Below, piece by piece: positions 38,517-49,471 of a stretch of 64,000 bases of DNA. This DNA is from Cocos nucifera. Lineage: Eukaryota; Streptophyta; Magnoliopsida; Arecales; Arecaceae. The translations under genes and the position numbers were made by a program. The stretch covers positions 1,263,523-1,327,522 of the forward strand of contig QRFJ01000085.1 in assembly GCA_006176705.1 (NCBI GenBank), written 5' to 3'. The notes beneath the pieces are model-generated. The model made no database searches. It saw only the letters and a list, made by a program, of their open reading frames with translations, and was not told the origin of the DNA. Position 1 is the stretch's first letter. Each line of letters starts with the position of its first letter.

Positions 38517-39398
38517 AATTGGGGATAAATCCCGCTCCTGCCAAAGTCAAGTTCAATCCCAGCCTGATGTGGTCAATGCGGAAGAACTTCAGTGGACACG
38601 TCCTAGCTGAACTACTACATCCGGCCGAGCTTCTCAGCGGCTGAGCCTCAGCCGAAGTCTTTCAACCAGCCGAACTATCAAGCGGCCGAACTACTTATTG
38701 CCCGAGCCCCTTTGGACTCCGAGCGACCGGGCTTCGGCCGAGACCCCGACGGCCGAGCTTGTTTCAACCCTCTTAGCGGCCGAGCTCCCCGAACTTCTGT
38801 CCAGCGGCCGAACTCCCCAGCGCCCAGGCTCCGGGCCGAACTCCTTCGGACTCCCAGCGACCGGGCTTCAGCCAGACCCTTGCGGGAGCCGAACTTCCCC
38901 AAAACCTCCTCTCGGGCCGAGTTTCTACGGAAGCCGGACTCCCTATAGACTTCTTCAATGGACGAGCTTCTCAATGACCGAACTCCTTATGATGGATTCC
39001 TGCAGGCAATCTCGCTACGGTTACACAACAGTAATAACGATCGGCATTTATCAGGAATAACGATCGGCATTTATCAGTAATAACGATCGACATTTATCAG
39101 GAATAACGATCGGCATTTATCAGCAATAACGATCGACAATAACGACTGGCAGGACGGTTACAATAAGCTCCCTCTATAAAAAGGACCCTCCGGATACCTT
39201 TACGATAGGTTCTGAAAATCCTTTTCTTCTCCTCCATATTCTGTCGAGCACTCCATTCCTGTTGACAGGAACTAACTTGAGCGTCGGAGGGTCTTCCGGA
39301 GCCACCCCCACCGGTTCCGAGCGAGACTTTGTTTTGCAGGTCCCCGGCGGCAGCCTCTTCGGCCTCAACTCCGGCGACGACAAGTTTCTGCGTCAACA
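38517..39398 (+). repeat. 5' LTR of element D
   Basis: Begins AATTGGGGATAAATCCCG where the 3' LTR has TGTTGGGGATAAATCCCG; ends GCGTCAACA. U3 has degenerate CGGCCGAACTCC repeats, then five 23-bp units with AATAACGATCGGCATTTATC at 39033-39145, just before the TATA box (39175-39182). These units are placed like an enhancer. Confidence 0.92.
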
Positions 39399-39400
39399 GA

Positions 39401-39418
39401 TTGGCGCTAGAAGGAAGG
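39401..39418 (+). promoter_or_regulatory. Primer binding site of element D
   Basis: TTGGCGCTAGAAGGAAGG begins two bases after the LTR end and is conserved in form with B, C and A. It should pair with the 3' end of a host tRNA ending GCGCCA. Confidence 0.65.
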
Positions 39419-39530
39419 GCCTACCGGCGAAGATTCCCTTCTTAAAGGAAGCCGGTGTTCCTTTGTTCTTAAAGGAGTGCTCGAGAGACCTTTCTTCCTT
39501 TCAATTCTAATTCCCTTCCAAAGAGAAAAG

Positions 39531-41245
39531 ATGCCCCCCAGGAGAGCTTCCACTCGGAGATCGGCGGCTTCCGCGGCCCGATCTCGTTCGAGTCCATCCG
39601 CTCCAGCTCCAGCCCCAGTGACTCAGGCTCATTCTGCAGCCCGACGATCGGCGGCCTCCGCGGCCCGATCCCGTCCGGGTCCGTCCGCTACCGTTCCAGT
39701 CCCGGCAATCCAGGCCGCGGTAGACGCTGAACAGTTCAACCTGCTTGTCCAGCAGGTTCGTGGCCTCACCGAGGCCGTTCAAGCGGTGCAAGCCATGCAC
39801 CAGCAAGCCGCCGTACCAGTCCAATCGGTCCTGGATCTTCCGGAGCCGCGTTGTCCAGTCCAGAGGCAATCAACATGGGCTACCCGACCTCCAATTCCCG
39901 GAAAAGGAAAGCAACGGAAGGAGAGCCCTTGTTCGGACCGCAGCTCATCCCAGGGAGAAGCTTTTCATCCGATCAGCAAGAAGACTTTAGAAATGAGAGA
40001 CCATGAAGATCTCCTGGATAGAAGGCTCTTGGAAATGAGTCGTCGGATCGAAGAACTCCGCCACGCTCCTCCCTCATATGGTAATGAGATCCGAACCGAC
40101 CCTCCATTCTCACAGAAAATTATGCAAGAACCAGTCCCGCCGAACTTCAAACTCCCACAGTTTGAGAGCTATGATGGGACCACTGACCCGGTCGACCACC
40201 TGGAAGCCTTCCGGACGACGATGTTGCTTCATGGCGCGCCAGACGCCATCCTGTGCCGGGCTTTTCCCTCTACTCTTAAAGGAGCCGCCAGAAACTGGTA
40301 TTCGGCACTCAAGCCGAGTACCATCCTGTCATTCGACCAAATGAGTCAACAGTTCGCGGCCCACTTCGTCAGTAGTCGGCGTCCACGCCGAAGCTCAGAC
40401 TCCCTAATGGCCATCAGGCAGAGAGAAGGGGAATCCATCCGGGCTTTCATTTTTCGGTTTAATACCGCTGCGTTAGAAGTCCGAGACCTGGATCAATCGG
40501 TCGCCATGGCCGCGCTCAAGAGCGGCCTTCAGAAAAATGACCTATTGTTCTCCCTGGAAAAAAAGTATCCCAGGGACTTTGCCGATATGTTGGCTCGGGC
40601 CGAAAGTTATGCCCGGGCAGAGGAGGCCTTCGAAGCTAAGGATGGTGAAATCGGTGGTAAACGGCTGATCGGCAGGCTGGATAGACCCTCCGAAGAAAGG
40701 AAGCAAATTGAAGCTCGGCCACGCTCCAGGACTCCCCCTGGTCGCGAGCAAGTTCGGATTCCCTCTCAAGCTCGGAAGCGGGGAAGCTCTGACGGAAGGA
40801 CGCGCCGAAGTCCTCCTCGCGCCGAAGTCCTCCTCAGCGCCGAAGTTCTCCTCAGCGCCGAAGTTCTCCCCGTCTACGATGATTTCACAACTACACCCCC
40901 CTAAACACCCCGAAGACTCAAGTTCTGATGGAGATCCGGGAACGGCTTCCAAGACCAGAAAGAATGCGCTCTCACCCTTACAAGCGTAATCCCAACAAGT
41001 TCTGCCTCTACCATCGCGATCACGGTCATGACACGGAGGAGTGCATTCAACTCCAGGACGAGATCGAAGAGCTCGTCAGGCGAGGCAGACTAAGCCGGAT
41101 TTCTTCGAAGGCAGCCCGAGGGGGTGGAAGATCGGCCGAGAACGCTAACGCCAAGCGGGGAAAACCAACAAGAAGACCGGCCACCCGTTGGCATCATCAA
41201 CACTATCTTAGGGGGATCTCAGCAAAAGGAAACCAGCAGGCTTGA
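39531..41245 (+). pseudogene. gag of element D
   Basis: An open frame runs from the ATG at 39531 (MPPRRASTRRSAASAARSRS) to a stop at 40904, 457 residues. A Ser/Ala/Arg-rich start is followed by AEQFNLLVQQVRGLTEAVQA and the capsid part (FKLPQFESYDGTTDPVDHLE, FSLEKKYPRDFADMLARAES). The zinc knuckle lies in another frame at 40928-41245 (FCLYHRDHGHDTEEC), a CX2HX4HX4C variant, so a shift near 40900 breaks gag. Just before the break are three near-copies of GCGCCGAAGTCCTCC, the seed of the repeats that fill this place in B. Gag would form the particle and bind RNA. Confidence 0.87.
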
Positions 41246-42671
41246 AGGATCGATGAAGAAACGGAAGATTTCGGAGCCTATAGTCTTCACCGAGGAGGAT
41301 GGCCAGGGAATCCAACTTCCGCATAATGACGCGGTTGTAGTTTCGTTGAATATTGCTGACTACGATGTACGCCGCATCCTCGTAGATAATGGAAGCTCGG
41401 CTGATGTATTGTTCTACGGTGCCTTCTTGAAAATGTCCCTACCTGATGATCGATTGAGCTCGGTGAATTCTCCGCTAGTTGGATTTGCTGGCAACACCGT
41501 ACCAGTCGAAGGTATCATAACTTTGACCGTAACAGCAGGGCAGTACCCAAAGCAGGCCAAAGCTCAGGTCGACTTCCTAGTCGTAAAGACGCCGTCCGCC
41601 TATAATGCTATCCTTGGTCGACCTGGTTTAAATGCCCTTCGGGCAGTTGTGTCGACTTATTACTTAAAGATGAAGTTCCCTACGAACTATGGGGTTGGAG
41701 AAGTCAGAGGAGACCAGACCCTAGCGAAGTATTGTTACTCAATCGCCTTGTATAAGGGAGATCAGCCCGACTCCTGTCTGGTTGACGGACTGGATGTCCG
41801 TGACGACCTCGCTGAAGAACGAGCTGAGCCTGCAGAGGACCTCATCTCTGTGTCATTAAATGATGGAAAATCGGACCATGTGGTGCAGATCGGCTCCAAC
41901 CTGGCAACCGAGGTTCGGGAGCAACTCGTCGCTTTTCTCAGAAGGAACGCAGACGTCTTCGCTTGGACCCCAGCAGATATGCCAGGAATCGACGCCGAGG
42001 TCATGGAACATCGGCTGGCCGTTGACTCGAAACACCGGTCGGTAAGAGAAAAACTACGCCAACATGCCCCGGAGAGGCAGAAAGCGATCGCTGAAGAGGT
42101 AGATAAACTCCTTAAAGCCGGACTAATCCGGGAAGTTCATTACCCGACTTGGGTTTCGAACGTGGTTCTTGTCAAGAAAGCAAACAACAAGTGGAGGATG
42201 TGTGTCGACTTCAAAAAGCTAAACAAGGCTTGTCCAAAGGATAGTTACCCCTTGCCAAGGATCGATCAGTTGGTAGATGCAACCTCGGGTCATGAGCTCC
42301 TCAGCTTTATGGACGCCTTTTCTGGTTATAACCAGATACGTATGGCGCCTGAAGACGAAGAAAAAACAGCCTTCATCACTAGCCGAGGTCTTTACTGCTA
42401 TAAGGTCATGCCTTTTGGACTCAAGAATGCGGGAGCAACATACCAACGTTTAGTCAACAAAATTTTCAAGGAGCAGATCGGCCGCAACATGGAGGTGTAC
42501 GTGGATGATATGCTCGTCAAAAGCCGAGCTTCAGCTGACCATCTGGCCGACCTTGAAGAGACCTTCAATGCATTGAGGAAGCATAAGATGAGACTGAACC
42601 CTACCAAATGCGCCTTTGGCGTAACCTCTGGAAAAATTTCTTGGGTTCATGGTGTCGAGACGTGGAATTGA
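41124..42671 (+). pseudogene. Protease and reverse transcriptase of element D
   Basis: A 515-residue open frame. The aspartic protease loop LVDNGSSADVLF is at 41379-41414, with Asn in the usual Thr/Ser place as in other Tat elements. RT fingers and palm follow (NNKWRMCVDFKKLNKACPKD, LLSFMDAFSGYNQIRM, YKVMPFGLKNAGATYQR), with the catalytic YVDDM at 42498-42512. The frame ends at a shift near 42640 inside the thumb region. A live copy would process the polyprotein and make cDNA. Confidence 0.9.
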
Positions 42672-43205
42672 GGCAAACCCCCTGAAAATCCGAGCTATTC
42701 AAGAAATGACCACTCCAAAGATGATTAAAGAAGTTCAGCGCTTGGCCGGAAGGGTGGCATCCCTAAATCGCTTCGTCTCGAGGTCGGCTGAACGTTGCTT
42801 GCCCTTCTTCGAGGTTCTCAGGCGACCAAAGGACTTCAGCTGGACGGCAGAGTGTCAACAAGCATTTGAGGAACTCAAAAATTACCTCGGCACGCCCCCC
42901 TCTGCTGGCAAAACCTGAACCTGGGGAAGAGTTGTTCTTGTATTTAGCTGTCTCCTCGGTGGCCCTGGCGGCGGTTCTCGTTAGGGAAGAAGCAAAAACA
43001 CAACGCCCGATCTATTACGTGAGCCGAGTCCTAAGGGACGCGGAGACCAGATACTCCCGGATAGAAAAATTATCTTACTGTCTCGTAATTGCCGCCAGGA
43101 GGCTCCGACCTTACTTTCAGGAGCACACCATAACGGTCCTCACGGACCAACCAATAAAAGCAGTTCTCCACCGAGCAGACGCTTTCCGGAAAGAATCGCA
43201 AAATG
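42649..43205 (+). pseudogene. RT connection and Ty3-type RNase H of element D
   Basis: 42649-42895 continues the RT thumb and connection (GIEANPLKIRAIQEM, FSWTAECQQAFEELKNYLG). After a shift near 42897 the RNase H follows: LFLYLAVSSVALAAVLVREE, RPIYYVSRVLRDAETRYS, ITVLTDQPIKAVLHR. Another shift lies near 43190. This RNase H is the one normally attached to RT in Ty3 elements. Confidence 0.85.
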
Positions 43206-44350
43206 GGCAATGGAGCTCACGGAGTTCGACATCAACTATCAGCCCAGGCCATCAATCAAAGCCCAGGTACTGGCGGATTTTGTATTAGAATGCACTATTC
43301 CGGACGAAGCCGAACTTGAATCAAGCAAGACAAATACAGAGGCGAGATCGAGCCTTGACGAAGTCGAACCATCACAGCCGAACTTCCCAAAGGAAAGGGC
43401 CGACCTCTCTGAAGGCTTCTGGATTCTACACGTGGATGGTTCTTCCAACTCCATTGGAGCTGGTGCAGGGCTAGTCTTGGTCAGCCCCGAGGGAGTTGTC
43501 GCCGAGTTCGCGCTGCGCTTCGAGTTTCCCGCTACCAACAACGAAGCCGAATACGAAGCACTGATTGCGGGATTAAGAATAGCAAAGGAGCTAAAAGTAG
43601 ATCGGCTTCGAGTCTACAGTGATTCTCGATTAGTGGTCGGTCAGGTTGACGGCAACTTTGAAGCAAGAGAAGAGAGCATGGCGAGATACCTCGGGAAAGT
43701 GAAGAGTTTAACCCCGGCCTTTGATAATTTCGTCATTCAACATATCCCAAGGACAGAAAATGCGAGAGCCGATTTTCTCTCCAAACTGGCCACTTCGGCT
43801 CCAGCCGAACTACCCAAAGAAGTGTTTCAGGAAACTCTGAAGTACCCAACCACGGAAGAACCTCAGGATGTCCTACAGACGGAATTCGAGCCCAGCTGGA
43901 TTGACCCACTGGTCACCTACCTTAAAGAGGGGGTTCTTCCTCATGACCGAAAAGAAGCTCGAAAACTCAAAAATCAGGCCTCCCGTTACGTCTTATACGA
44001 AGGCCAGTTGTACAAAAGGTCGTACTCCCTTCCATTGTTGAGATGCCTTCGACCTTCAGAAGCTAATATTGCACTATGGGATGTGCACGAAGGACTTTGC
44101 GGAAGCCATTTAGGAGCAAGGTCTTTGTCGCTAAAGCTACTTCGGCAAGGGTATTATTGGCCGACCTTATTTCGCGATTCTGTGGAATACGTAAAGAGGT
44201 GCGACCGCTGCCAGAAAAATGCAAGTGTGCAGAGACGGCCGGCATCCGAACTCACTCCGCTTAATTCACCCTGGCCGTTTGCGCAATGGGGAATGGACAT
44301 ACTCGGCCCCTTTCCGACAGCGTCGGGACAGCGGAAGTTCCTCTTGGATC
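43206..44350 (+). pseudogene. Archaeal-type RNase H and integrase zinc domain of element D
   Basis: A 382-residue open frame. The second RNase H has its acidic residues in LHVDGSSNSIGAGAGL, NNEAEYEALIAG, VYSDSRLVVGQ and ARADFLSKLA. A second RNase H of this type is the mark of the Tat lineage. The integrase HHCC domain follows at 44080-44210 (VHEGLCGSHLGARSLSLK, CDRCQ), then WGMDILGPFP. A shift near 44340 breaks the core. Confidence 0.88.
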
Positions 44351-45131
44351 GCGATTGACTACTTTACCAAGTGGGTCGAAGCTGAACCACTCGCGAAAAT
44401 TACCGAGGCCAAAGTACAGGACTTTGTTTGGAAGTCACTAGTTTGTCGGTTCGGCCTGCCCCGAACCCTTATAACCGACAATGGGCGACAATTCGCCGGG
44501 GCTAGGTTCGCAGAGTTTTGTGAAGGATTAAACATCTTCCCAGCGCTTCACTTCTGTGGCTCATCCGCAGACCAATGGGGAAGCTGAGATAACCAACCGG
44601 ACCTTGCTACAGGGAATCAAAACGAGGCTAGATAAGGCAAAAGGGGCCTGGGTAGACGAACTCTACCATGTCCTCTGGGCGTACCGAACTACTCAGAGGG
44701 TGCCGACTGGAGAAACACCCTTCGCTTTGGCCTTCGGTACTGAGGCAGTCATCCCGGTTGAACTTAAGCTCCCTTCCGCACGAGTTGTGGGCTTCAATGA
44801 ACAGCACAACCCCCAAAACCTCAGAGTCAACCTCGACCTTCTGGAAGAAAAGAGGGAGGAAGCTCGCATCCGGATGTCAGCCTATAAACAGAAGGTGGCT
44901 CGGTACTACAACTCCAGGGTTAAAAATAAGACGTTCAGAGTAGGGGACTTAGTGCTCCGACGAGCCGCTATCACTCAGCCTCAGAGTCAAGGAAAGCTCG
45001 CTCCAAATTGGGAAGGTCCGTACAAGGTAACGGAAGTCATCCGACCCGGAACCTATCGCTTGAAGGAACTCGGAGGGATAATGCTTCCTCGGCCATGGAA
45101 CTCAGAAAATCTGAGAATGTATCATCAATGA
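44340..45131 (+). pseudogene. Integrase core and C-terminal domain of element D
   Basis: Core residues: Asp in IDYFTKWVEAE (44357-44359), Asp in TDNGRQF (44477-44479), Glu in NGEAEITNRT (44586-44588), so the DDE triad is complete across two frames. A shift lies near 44555. The tail has VGDLVLRRA, LAPNWEGPYKVTEVIRPGTY and NLRMYHQ with the stop at 45129-45131. The tail is what remains in B, C, E and F. Confidence 0.9.
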
Positions 45132-45206
45132 ATTTCTTTGTTCTGCGTTTTTTTTGTTTTTGGCATAAGAATCGTGGGATGGCAAGAGAAAAATGAGTAA
45201 AAATAG

Positions 45207-46280
45207 CCCGTTAGGAACAGGAGGAAGACCTCATCCTAACGCGAGCAAAGTCGAAGACCTCGTTCACCTTAGACGAGATGGGGGGAGAAGCTCGGACGAC
45301 GGTCCGCATGTGCCCCCACAGCCCGTTAGGAACAGGAGGAAGACCTCGTCCTAACGCGAGCAAAGTCGAAGACCTCGTTCACCTTAGACGAGATGGGGGG
45401 AGAAGCTCGGACGACGGTCCGCATGTGCCCCCACAGCCCGTTAGGAACAGGAGGACGACCTCGTCCTAACGCGAGCAAAGTCGAAGACCTCGTTCACCTT
45501 AGACGAGATGGGGGGAGAAGCTCGGACGACGGTCCGCATGTGCCCCCACAGCCCGTTAGGAACAGGAGGACGACCTCGTCCTAACGCGAGCAAAGTCGAA
45601 GACCTCGTTCACCTTAGACGAGATGGGGGGAGAAGCTCGGACGACGGTCCGTATGTGCCCCCACAGCCCGTTAGGAACAGGAGGACGACCTCGTCCTAAC
45701 GCGAGCAAAGTCGAAGACCTCGTTCACCTTAGACGAGATGGGGGGAGAAGCTCGGACGACGGTCCGTATGTGCCCCCACAGCCCGTTAGGAACAGGAGGA
45801 AGACCTCGTCCTAACGCGAGCAAAGTCGAAGACCTCGTTCACCTTAGACGAGATGGGGGGAGAAGCTCGGACGACGGTCCGCATGTGCCCCCACAGCCCG
45901 TTAGGAACAGGAGGAAGACCTCGTCCTAACGCGAGCAAAGTCGAAGACCTCGTTCACCTTAGACGAGATGGGGGAGAAGCTCGGACGATGGTCCGCATGT
46001 GCCCCCACAGCCCGTTAGGAACAGGAGGACGACCTCATCCTAACGCGAGCAAAGTCGAAGACCTCGTTCACCTTAGACGAGATGGGGGGAGAAGCTCGGA
46101 CGACGGTCCGTATGTGCCCCCACAGCCCGTTAGGAACAGGAGGACGACCTCATCCTAACGCGAGCAAAGTCGAAGACCTCGTTCACCTTAGACGAGATGG
46201 GGGGAGAAGCTCGGACGATGGTCCGCATGTGCCCCCACAGCACGTTAGGAACAGGAGGAAGACCTCGTCCTAACGCGAGC
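45207..46280 (+). repeat. 115-bp tandem array of element D
   Basis: About nine nearly identical units. Each has two inverted repeats: CGTTAGGA/TCCTAACG around an inner GGAGG..CCTC, and CGGAC/GTCCG around GACG. Because 115 is not a multiple of three, the same 63-codon open frame appears again in every unit; I do not call it a gene. It lies between the integrase stop and a short degenerate AGATCT-rich stretch (46280-46500). Confidence 0.95.
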
Positions 46281-46577
46281 ACTTACATCAACCTCAGCCA
46301 AAGGAGATGAGATATCCTCCGAGCAATCTTATCAACTTCGGCCAAATAAGATCCCCTCAAGTGATTAGGCTAACCTCGGATGAAGAGCGCCGACTTCGAC
46401 CTCGATGAGAGATAGGATTTTTGACCGAATCAACCTCGGCTGAAGAGCCTCAACTTCAGTATCCACTTTAGCCAGAAATAAAATCTCCCCTGAACTTCGA
46501 CATGGACCAATACGAAGCCCGGAAGAAAAACTTTGGCAGTCGCCTTATCCGCACTCCCTTCCTTCAAATTTCGAACT

Positions 46578-46596
46578 CGGGAGTGGGGGGGGCTAG
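46578..46596 (+). promoter_or_regulatory. Polypurine tract of element D
   Basis: CGGGAGTGGGGGGGGCTAG directly before the 3' LTR, the probable plus-strand primer. Confidence 0.78.
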
Positions 46597-47468
46597 TGTT
46601 GGGGATAAATCCCGCTCCTGCCAAAATCAAGTTCAATCCCAGCCTGATATGGTCAATGCGGAAGAACTTCAGTGGACACGTCCTAGCTGAACTACTACAT
46701 CCGGCCGAGCTTCTCAGCGACTGAGCCTCAGCCGAAGTCTTTCAACCAGCCGAACTATCAAGCGGCCGAACTACTTATTGCCCGAGCCCCTTTGGACTCC
46801 GAGCGATCGGGCTTCGGCCAAGACCCTGATGGCCGAGCTTGTTTCAACCCTCTTAGCGGCCGAGCTCCCCAAACTTCTGTCCAGCGGTCGAACTCCCCAG
46901 CGCCTAAGCTCCGGGCCGAACTTCTTCGGACTCCCAGCGATCGGACTTCAGCCAGACCCTTGCGGGAGCCGAACTTCCCCAAAACCTCCTCTCGGGCCGA
47001 GTTTCTATGGAAGCCGGACTCCCTATAGACTTCTTCAATGGACGAGCTTCTCAATAACCGAACTCCTTATGATGGATTCCCGCAGGCAATCTCGCCACAG
47101 TTACACAACAGTAATAACGATCAGCATTTATCAAGAATAACGATCGACATTTATCAGTAATAACGATCGATAATAACGATCGGCATTTATCAGCAATAAC
47201 GATCGACAATAACGATTGACAGGATGGTTACAATAAGCTCCCTCTATAAAAAGGACCCTCCAGATACTTCTACGATAGGTTCTGAAAATTCTTTTCTTCT
47301 CCTCCATATTCTGTCGAGCATTCCATTCCTGTTGATAGGAACTAACTTGAGCGTCGGAGGGTCTTCCGGAGCCACCCCCACCGATTCCGAGCGAGACTTT
47401 ATTTTGCAGGTCTCCGGCGGCAGCCTCTTCGGCCTCAACTCCGGCGACGACAAGTTTCTGTGTCAACA
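46597..47468 (+). repeat. 3' LTR of element D
   Basis: TGTTGGGGATAAATCCCG to TGTGTCAACA. 23-bp CGATCG units at 47113-47222, fewer and more worn than in the 5' LTR. TATA box at 47245-47252. Confidence 0.93.
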
Positions 47469-47472
47469 AATA

Positions 47473-49451
47473 TGTTCACGATCAAATAATACGTTGTTAT
47501 CAATGACGACAACGTTTATCGAGTATAGATTGGTGTGTGCCATATAAATTGGTTATCTTCTTAACCAAGAAGCATGTAGATACTGGTATGACATGCAAGT
47601 AAGATATAGAGGTACATCTACACTGAACATGACCAACTCTAGAGTTTTTCTACTGTCAAGAATTGCTCTAATGAAATATGGGCATAAGTATCCCTCCGAT
47701 CTGAGATCACCACGGTGACTTTCAAGTAATTCACTATGCTTCGGTGCTGGACTATCTGAATTTTTAATTCAGTGATGGAAGATTTTTGGATACAGTCAAG
47801 TACTTGAGAAGTCGGTGCATGAATTAAGATGGAATTGACCACTTCTGAACTCAAAAGCTGTATTCAATAGTATTTTAGTTTAGCAAAATCTTGGTCAGGA
47901 TAGTCCTAGTAAAGGATCATAGGACTAATTATTTTGATATATGATTTGGATGTATCTTTCAGGGTTGACAGTTATATTCTAAGTCATTTGATGCATAGAG
48001 GTCAAAGGGATGAAATATACAGTAACCATATTTACATAGATTCTGAATATTATGATTGTACTATTCGATCTATCCGAATGTTAGATACCATTGCTAGATA
48101 GTTACTTCGATTAGTATAAAAAATTGATTCCTATGCTACCGTCTTAGGTTCGAACCTCTGGGATCACACACACTAGAGGTTCCTACTCGATCTAATGGCT
48201 GATCTAGAAAAATTTAATTAGTGAATTTGATCACTAATTAACTTAATTTAATTGAGTGATTATTTTTGGATCAAGACTAATTGAATTAGATTCATTTGGA
48301 TTTAATCCGATTAGGTTATAAGATGATCTAATTGTCAAGAAGGTTTAATCTCTAATTTGATCAGAGATTTAACTTGATTAATTTCTAATTTAGGTAGGAT
48401 TTAACTAAGCCTAATTAAGTCTAAATAAGTTAAATTTAATCTGATCTAATTGGACCTAACCAATTTAGATTGAATTGATTCAATTAGATGATAAACAATA
48501 GACTAGTTTGACTAGTCCTCCCATGCGCCACATCATCCTTTGTTTTGCACCATACTATCTCCACAAGAAAGAAGTTTCTCGTGAATATTTTTTCCACGCA
48601 AGGGAGGGCATGCGTTCTCCCTTCTCACATGCCATATGGATTAGGTTTAATATGGTTTTAAGTTCAATTCAAATAGAATTTGAATTTGAATGGATAACCA
48701 CTTGATCTAAACATTTTCCTGATGCCTCTCTTTATTTGTGCGATCTATAAAATATTTGATTTTATGGGCATATAGAATATAGAGAACCCAATGAAGAGAG
48801 AAGAGAGCAATAGAGAGGAGAGAAAGTCTCCTCTCTGCGTGCATAAGAAAAATCAGAAAAGAAAGAGTTCTAGGCGCAAGGCTATTTGGATGAGTGCATA
48901 CCCTAGAATCTGTCTAGAATTTGGGATTTAGATCTATGAGGAATGAGGATCGTGAGTACACAGATCTTGGTGAAAACCTCTGCTAAATCTCTTCTATGTT
49001 CACTAGGATCTGGAGCATTCGAAGATCTGCTGAAGAAGATCAAAAGAGTTTTATCTGCATTAGCCAACAAAAACTTCTACACGAGCTAACACTTGGGAGG
49101 AGTTGATCGAGATCGGAGTCTCGTGTGGATTATCTGTGGAGACCAGATGCATGTGTGACTGCATTGCGGTGATCAAATCTACACTGAGAAGATCATATTA
49201 CGGAGTTCATCTACCCATAAAAATATAATGTATTCTAAACATGTAGAGCGGTAAAAATAGTTTTACTATAGTTGCTATTTTTATTTTCAAATATGCATGC
49301 ATATATGATACATTAGATCTTGTAGCATGTAGGATTTTTAGATTAGATTTATAACTCTTATTATTAATATGATTAATAATTTCTCTACTGCATATGTTTT
49401 TCGAAAAAAAATTTCAAAAGTAAAGCTAGAAATTCTGCACGCTCCCCTTCA
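47473..49451 (+). repeat. 5' LTR of the copia element
   Basis: The right end (CTCCCCTTCA) is fixed by the primer site that follows. The left end is placed at TGTTCACGATC, four bases after element D, which would make a long LTR of about 2 kb; the true start could lie elsewhere. Internal features are AT-rich with a possible TATA region near 48745 (CTATAAAATATT). Confidence 0.55.
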
Positions 49452-49453
49452 AT

Positions 49454-49471
49454 TGGTATCAAAGCAGCAGG
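49454..49471 (+). promoter_or_regulatory. Primer binding site of the copia element
   Basis: TTGGTATCAAAGCAGCAG resembles the plant copia consensus TGGTATCAGAGC, complementary to the 3' end of initiator tRNA-Met. Confidence 0.85.

Larger units (their letters stand above)
38517..47468 (+). mobile_element. Element D: best-preserved Tat-like Ty3/gypsy retrotransposon
   Basis: An 8952-bp unit: LTR (882 bp), primer site, gag, protease, RT, RNase H, archaeal-type RNase H, integrase, 115-bp array, AGATCT-rich array, polypurine tract, LTR (872 bp). The LTRs look closely similar and the array units are nearly identical, so D is younger than A or B. All catalytic residues I could check are present, but the pol reading changes frame about six times. 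The 5' LTR has lost its terminal TG and no target duplication is seen (AAGAA left, AATAT right). Confidence 0.93.

Noticed and set aside
45278..46273. Nine near-identical 63-residue ORFs in a row
   Set aside because: They are shadows of the 115-bp tandem repeat. The unit is not a multiple of three, so each copy restarts the same short frame; there is no domain or start context.
45207..46280. CRISPR-like look of the regular array
   Set aside because: Units are contiguous 115-bp repeats without unique spacers, inside a plant retrotransposon between integrase and LTR.
38517..47468. An integrated plant pararetrovirus
   Set aside because: LTRs, primer site, polypurine tract, integrase and two RNase H domains with no movement protein or coat protein text fit a Ty3/gypsy retrotransposon.
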